DNA of 26,784 bases, from positions 1 to 26,784 of the forward strand of contig JAICWX010000092.1 in NCBI GenBank assembly GCA_025934635.1, written 5' to 3'. The stretch is from Streptosporangiaceae bacterium. GTDB lineage: Bacteria; Actinomycetota; Actinomycetes; Streptosporangiales; Streptosporangiaceae. A program made the translations under genes and the position numbers. Below are positions 23,922 to 26,784 of this stretch, piece after piece (position 1 is the stretch's first letter; every line of letters begins with the position of its first letter). A model generated the notes under the pieces. That model saw nothing but the letters and a program-made list of their open reading frames with translations, had not been told where the DNA came from and ran no database searches.

Positions 23922-23927
23922 ACAATA
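23922..23927 (-). promoter_or_regulatory. Leaderless -10 box of the PemK/MazF-like gene
   Basis: Read leftward, TATTGT lies six bases before the ATG at 23915, the spacing of a leaderless start. No -35 hexamer is visible in the very GC-rich sequence upstream. Confidence 0.4.
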
Positions 23928-24033
23928 ACCGGGCGGCCGCGGCTCCGTGGGCCTGGCCGTCCAGCACCCCGCCCGGGACGCGGACGGGACGCTTTGCCCC
24001 GGGCCCGCCGGGGCGGCGGCACCGAGCCGTATT

Positions 24034-24061
24034 TACGTCTTACGGTATACCGCGACACGTA
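24034..24061. promoter_or_regulatory. 28-bp symmetric dyad: probable PadR operator
   Basis: TACGT, 4 bases, the perfect palindrome CGGTATACCG, 4 bases, ACGTA. The outer arms (24034-24038 and 24057-24061) and core (24043-24052) share one centre, so the element is fully symmetric. It sits 5 bases upstream of the first PadR ATG and overlaps any promoter there. TAGTAT (24063-24068), 7 bases before the second ATG, could be a leaderless -10. Autoregulation by the PadR protein is the simplest reading. Confidence 0.6.
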
Positions 24062-24066
24062 GTAGT

Positions 24067-24405
24067 ATGACCCTCATGAAAGGCAGCATCGACGTCCTTG
24101 GCCGTTACGCGGGCCCGGCGACCTGGGTCCTCTCCAGCCTGGCAGGCGGCCCTAAGCACGGTTACGCCCTCATCAACGACATCGAGGAGTTCGCGGGGGT
24201 GCGGCTCCAGCCGGGCACCTTGTACGGGGCGCTGACGAGATTGCTCGATGGCGGCCTGATCGAGGCCACGGCGGCCGAAGGGCGTCGGCGGCCCTACCAC
24301 CTCACGGCCGACGGTGCCGCCGCCTTGCAAGAGCACCTGACCGTTCAGCGCCGGGTCGCCGATCTCGGCCTCCGTCGGCTGTCCGCCGGCCTGGCGACGT
24401 CATGA
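24067..24405 (+). CDS. PadR-family transcriptional regulator
   Basis: A 112-aa winged-helix protein with the PadR pattern: LSSLAGGPKHGYALINDIEEFAG, the recognition region LQPGTLYGALTRLLDGGLIEATAAEGRRRPYHLTADG, and a short C-terminal dimerisation helix. There are two candidate starts three codons apart (24067 and 24076); the second fits a leaderless TAGTAT box, the first gives two or three more residues. The frame extends further upstream but runs across the operator-like dyad. Its stop overlaps the start of a membrane-protein gene (ATGA), a common actinobacterial pairing in which PadR controls its own operon. Confidence 0.88.
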   Translation: MTLMKGSIDVLGRYAGPATWVLSSLAGGPKHGYALINDIEEFAGVRLQPGTLYGALTRLLDGGLIEATAAEGRRRPYHLTADGAAALQEHLTVQRRVADLGLRRLSAGLATS

Positions 24406-24980
24406 ACGCCGACCTGGGGACGGTTACCGCCCGGGTTTTCGCCCGGTGGGGCTGGAAATGCGTCCCCTTCGTCGCCCTGTCGTGGGCTCTGTTCTGGCCG
24501 GTCGGGCTGGCCTGGCTCGCCTTGTCGCTGATCCGTCTCCACCGGGCGGCCGACCACAGCGGTCCGGCCCGGGCCGGACGCCGGTCCAGCCGGCTGGTGT
24601 CGTACTACCCATCCGGGTGGCGGGCGCGCTACGGGGAAGAGCTCGCCGAGACGGTACGCCAGACGATCCTCGACGGCCACGGCGGCCTTCGCCTGACGCT
24701 GAACGTGGCCCGCGAGAGCAGCGCCGCGTGGTGGCTGACGGACCGGCGGGGCCTGGTGACAGTGACGTGCTGGTGGCTGTGCTGGGTGCCGCTGGTAGCC
24801 CAGGGTCTGGCACCGCTGGCGGTCAAGCTGAGCGGAGGGACCTACCGTAGCTGGTTCCTTGCCCTCTTTCTGCCCGGCGCCCTGCAGTGGGGCGTGATCA
24901 CGGTCATGTTCACGGTCGGCGCCCTCATGCTCGCCGTGGCCGTGCGGGGAACACCCGCGCTTCGCCGGGCGGAGCCATAG
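24402..24980 (+). CDS. Membrane protein co-transcribed with padR
   Basis: A 192-aa membrane protein coupled to the PadR gene by a 4-base overlap. There are about three hydrophobic segments: FVALSWALFWPVGLAWLALSL near the N-terminus, a Trp-rich one (VTVTCWWLCWVPLVAQGLAPL), and FLALFLPGALQWGVITVMFTVGALMLAVAV. Between the first two is a basic cytoplasmic loop with YYPSGWRARYGEELAETV, a WRxRYGEE motif seen in many actinobacterial membrane proteins that follow PadR regulators. Molecular function unknown. It converges on the NTF2-like gene with only 4 bases between the stops. Confidence 0.75.
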   Translation: MNADLGTVTARVFARWGWKCVPFVALSWALFWPVGLAWLALSLIRLHRAADHSGPARAGRRSSRLVSYYPSGWRARYGEELAETVRQTILDGHGGLRLTLNVARESSAAWWLTDRRGLVTVTCWWLCWVPLVAQGLAPLAVKLSGGTYRSWFLALFLPGALQWGVITVMFTVGALMLAVAVRGTPALRRAEP

Positions 24981-24984
24981 CGGA

Positions 24985-25413
24985 CTAGCCCTCTTCGTCC
25001 CTTGCCGGGCGCTGGCCGCCGCCAGGGACCGGAGGTGCGCCCGCGGTGCCGGCGATGAAGCTCAGGTGGCTGGCGGCCAGCCGCCCGCCGCCGTCCTGGC
25101 GGGCCAGCACGAGGGTGACGCGGACGGCCTCGGGTATGGGGTTGCCCTGGAAACTGCCCGGCTGGTCGTTGCGGGCAGTGACGACCGCGACGTCGCCGCC
25201 CAGCCGCCGGGTCTGTACATCGGTCAGCGTGAACGACTCGTAGCTGAGGCCGCCGCCTGGGCGGTGCCGGGCCAGCCACGCCTGCTTGGGCAGGACGAAC
25301 CCGAGCGGCCCCACCGCGGTGAAGTCATCGGTCAGTAGCGTGTCCAGGGCCGTGAGATCGCCGTCACGCTCGGCGGCGGCCCAGTCGGCGAGGGTCGTCT
25401 CGATATTCCGCAT
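24985..25413 (-). CDS. NTF2-like (DUF4440/SgcJ-EcaC type) protein
   Basis: A 142-aa protein with the NTF2-like cone fold: N-terminal helices ETTLADWAAAERDGDLTALDTLLTDDFTAVGPLG, then KQAWLARHRPG, and beta strands LSYESFTLTDVQTRRLGGDVAVVTARN and AVRVTLVLARQDGGGRLAASHLSFI. The family includes small enzymes and ligand-binding proteins, often in detoxification or secondary metabolism; no catalytic residue can be assigned. ATG 25413 with AAGGGA about 10 bases upstream. It is divergent from the TetR gene, and two dyads lie in the 189-base gap, so it is the likely regulated target. Confidence 0.83.
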   Translation of the reverse strand: MRNIETTLADWAAAERDGDLTALDTLLTDDFTAVGPLGFVLPKQAWLARHRPGGGLSYESFTLTDVQTRRLGGDVAVVTARNDQPGSFQGNPIPEAVRVTLVLARQDGGGRLAASHLSFIAGTAGAPPVPGGGQRPARDEEG

Positions 25414-25446
25414 GGCTGGAATTTCCCTTCCATCTCTCGAGACTCG

Positions 25447-25471
25447 TATCCGGAGAATTTTTCTCCGGATA
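25447..25471. promoter_or_regulatory. Perfect 25-bp inverted repeat (11-bp arms, 3-bp centre)
   Basis: Arms TATCCGGAGAA (25447-25457) and TTCTCCGGATA (25461-25471) are perfectly complementary around TTT. CTCG (25443-25446) and CGAG (25474-25477) lie just outside and nearly extend the symmetry. It sits 34 bases upstream of the NTF2-like start and can be a repressor operator or an RNA hairpin in that gene's leader. Confidence 0.65.
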
Positions 25472-25487
25472 AACGAGAAGGTAACAC

Positions 25488-25513
25488 TAAGCGGATAAAA
25501 TTTCTATCGCTTA
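25488..25513. promoter_or_regulatory. Second dyad, TAAGCG-N14-CGCTTA, near the TetR gene
   Basis: TAAGCG at 25488-25493 and CGCTTA at 25508-25513 form a 26-bp dyad over a very AT-rich centre (GATAAAATTTCTAT). AT-rich sequence and dyad lie about 90 bases upstream of the TetR start and between the two divergent genes, so a bound TetR dimer could control both directions. Confidence 0.5.
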
Positions 25514-25602
25514 AGCTAGTAGTGGAGGAGATCTATCCAGAAGTAGGGCACGCGTCGGCCAGCGGCACCGGCCCAGGCGCGCCCAGACGAGAGGGGAACC
25601 GG

Positions 25603-26385
25603 ATGCGGAGGCAGGACCCGGCTCAGCCGACATCGCCGCGCGACCCTGGGCAGCCGGCGGCGCTCCGCGGCCCCGCTCACCCGGCGGTGCTCCGCGACCC
25701 GGCTCACCCGGCGGCGCTCCGCGCCGATGCCCGGGACAACCGGCGGCGGATCCTGGAAGCGGCTCGTGACGCGTTCACCGAGCGCGGGCCCGGCGCCCCG
25801 CTCGACGAGATCGCCCGCCGGGCCGGCATCGGGATCGCCACCCTCTACCGGCGGTTCCCGGACCGCAAGGCGCTGATGCTCGAAGTCGTCCGTGATGCCA
25901 TCGAGCAGACCGTCACCGAAGCCCGGCTGGCGGTCAGCGAGGAGCCTGACCCGTTCCGCGCACTGGCCCGGTACATGCACCGGGTGATCGACGCCCGGAC
26001 CGCTGCGGTGATCCCGGCCCTGCTCGGCGCGGTCCGGCTCGATGACGAGCAGCTCCGGCAGGCCCGGGAGACCGGGCCGGTGGCGGTACAGGCGCTGGTC
26101 GACGCGGCACAGCAGGCGGGCATCCTGCGTCCCGACGTCACCGCCGCCGATATCGGCCTGCTGATCGTGCGCCTGTCCCGCCCGCTGCCCGGGGGGCTCG
26201 CGGCCGGGATCGACAGCGGCCTCAGCCACCGCCACCTCGACCTGGTGCTCGACGGCCTGCGCGCGACCGCACGACAGCCCGCGCAGCTCAGCGGGCCCGC
26301 GCTCACCATGTCCGACCTGCGCCGCCTGCCCCAGTCAGCGGCCGACCGCGCCGGCCAGCGGGGGGAGACTCCCGCCGCTGGCTAG
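25603..26385 (+). CDS. TetR-family regulator with repetitive N-terminal extension
   Basis: A 260-aa TetR-type protein. The HTH is at about residues 46-92 (NRRRILEAARDAFTERGPGAPLDEIARRAGIGIATLYRRFPDRKALM). The C-terminal ligand domain resembles SbtR-like regulators (QALVDAAQQAGILRPDVTAADIGLLI). It is preceded by a ~44-residue Pro/Ala-rich extension made of three 9-residue repeats. ATG 25603 has GAGAGGGG upstream; a GTG at 25522 in the same frame lacks a site. It probably regulates the divergent NTF2-like gene and itself through the dyads between them. Confidence 0.87.
   Translation: MRRQDPAQPTSPRDPGQPAALRGPAHPAVLRDPAHPAALRADARDNRRRILEAARDAFTERGPGAPLDEIARRAGIGIATLYRRFPDRKALMLEVVRDAIEQTVTEARLAVSEEPDPFRALARYMHRVIDARTAAVIPALLGAVRLDDEQLRQARETGPVAVQALVDAAQQAGILRPDVTAADIGLLIVRLSRPLPGGLAAGIDSGLSHRHLDLVLDGLRATARQPAQLSGPALTMSDLRRLPQSAADRAGQRGETPAAG
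25642..25722 (+). repeat. Three 27-bp tandem repeats in the TetR gene
   Basis: Units at 25642-25668, 25669-25695 and 25696-25722 each end in GCTCCGC and are in frame. They encode nine-residue units of the type (D/G)P-x2-PA-x-LR (residues 14-40). The second and third units are the most alike. It is a slippage-type expansion directly ahead of the DNA-binding domain. Confidence 0.8.
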
Positions 26386-26471
26386 CGCCGGGCACGGGAT
26401 GGGATGGGCCTTCCAGGCCGGCAGGCAACTGATCGCGGCGTGAATTTCGTCAGCTGACCGATGCCCATTTC

Positions 26472-26508
26472 TGCAATTTGCATTAATATTTTCTTGGCAA
26501 TCGGCATC
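26472..26508. promoter_or_regulatory. AT-rich region with palindrome upstream of the BldC-like gene
   Basis: An AT-rich island in a GC-rich window, containing the 11-bp palindrome TGCAATTTGCA (26472-26482) and the run ATTAATATTTTC just after it. GATGCC (26460-26465) and GGCATC (26503-26508) bracket it as inverted copies. The promoter of the BldC-like gene probably lies here, but no clear -35/-10 pair could be chosen. Confidence 0.35.
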
Positions 26509-26575
26509 ATGTCGTCCGGGGGCCACGCCCGGGACGGCGCCATGTACCCGCACTCAGAGGAGGTGGGCTGCTGCG

Positions 26576-26782
26576 ATGACCGTCAGCATCAGCGATACCG
26601 GTGAAGAGCTGATGACCCGCCGGCAGGTGGCATACATGTTCCGGGCTACCTCGGAGGCGGTGGCCAAATGGGCACGGCGCGGGCTGCTGCCCGAAGTCCG
26701 CAACGGAGCCGGAAGGCCCCGGTACCGGCGTACTGACGTGGAGGACCTGTTCCGCAGCGGTTTCCGGCAGCGGCCGCGATGA
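26576..26782 (+). CDS. BldC-like small MerR-type helix-turn-helix protein
   Basis: A 68-aa protein made almost entirely of one MerR/excisionase-type winged HTH: EELMTRRQVAYMFRATSEAVAKWARRGLLPEVRNGAGRPRYRRTDVEDLF. Length and pattern (xVAxMFRxxxxxVxxWAxxGxL, then RYRxxxVxxLL) match Streptomyces BldC, a developmental regulator that binds AT-rich direct repeats. It is probably a paralogue, since the wing reads GAGRPRYRR rather than BldC's GGHRRYR. AGAGGAGG lies 12 bases upstream of ATG 26576, slightly long spacing. Its stop overlaps an ATG (26779, ATGACC) that may start the next gene beyond the window. Confidence 0.85.
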   Translation: MTVSISDTGEELMTRRQVAYMFRATSEAVAKWARRGLLPEVRNGAGRPRYRRTDVEDLFRSGFRQRPR

Positions 26783-26784
26783 CC

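Overview
The window is high-GC DNA with strongly G/C-biased third codon positions. It carries gene families typical of Actinomycetota: a DUF574-type methyltransferase, a BldC-like small HTH protein, a PadR plus membrane-protein pair, an MTB12-like lipoprotein, and several small genes that look leaderless. I take it to be chromosomal DNA of a filamentous or soil actinobacterium (Streptomyces/Streptosporangiales-like); the genus cannot be fixed from the sequence alone. I saw no transposase, integrase, CRISPR array, rRNA or tRNA.

Layout. 1-215: the 3' end of an unidentified gene. 237-8802 (minus strand): a tightly coupled seven-gene operon with a YtcJ-like amidohydrolase, a family-5 solute-binding lipoprotein, two permeases, two ATPases and an amidase-signature amidase. 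It looks like an import-and-hydrolyse pathway for an amide or peptide-like compound. A TetR regulator (8956-9687) diverges from it, and a promoter plus TGTCA/TGACA repeats lie in the shared gap. 9784-10812: an orphan glycosyltransferase-associated toroid-like protein.

10828-15733 is a cold-response-like neighbourhood. Two nearly identical CspA-type genes (11000 and 15530), each behind the same roughly 160-nt leader, flank a UvrD-type Tudor small protein, a fatty-acid desaturase, a DEAD-box RNA helicase, a small unknown protein, a MarR-like HTH and a proline-rich peptide. Each csp leader contains a matching 18-codon open reading frame ([19 protein letters not shown]). Two of the three base differences inside it are synonymous in that frame. 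This is the most interesting signal in the window.

15777-26784 is mixed. It holds an MTB12-like lipoprotein and 14-TM MFS exporter operon, a flavodoxin-fold protein, a secreted S53 peptidase without a prodomain, a DUF574 methyltransferase, a succinate-semialdehyde-type aldehyde dehydrogenase, an orphan PemK/MazF-like protein, a PadR/membrane-protein operon behind a 28-bp symmetric dyad, an NTF2-like protein divergent from a TetR regulator with two strong dyads between them, and a BldC-like protein at the right edge whose stop overlaps a possible next start codon.

Starts were chosen by Shine-Dalgarno position, translational coupling or a leaderless -10 box where visible. All functional calls rest on motif reading and family knowledge; no searches were run.
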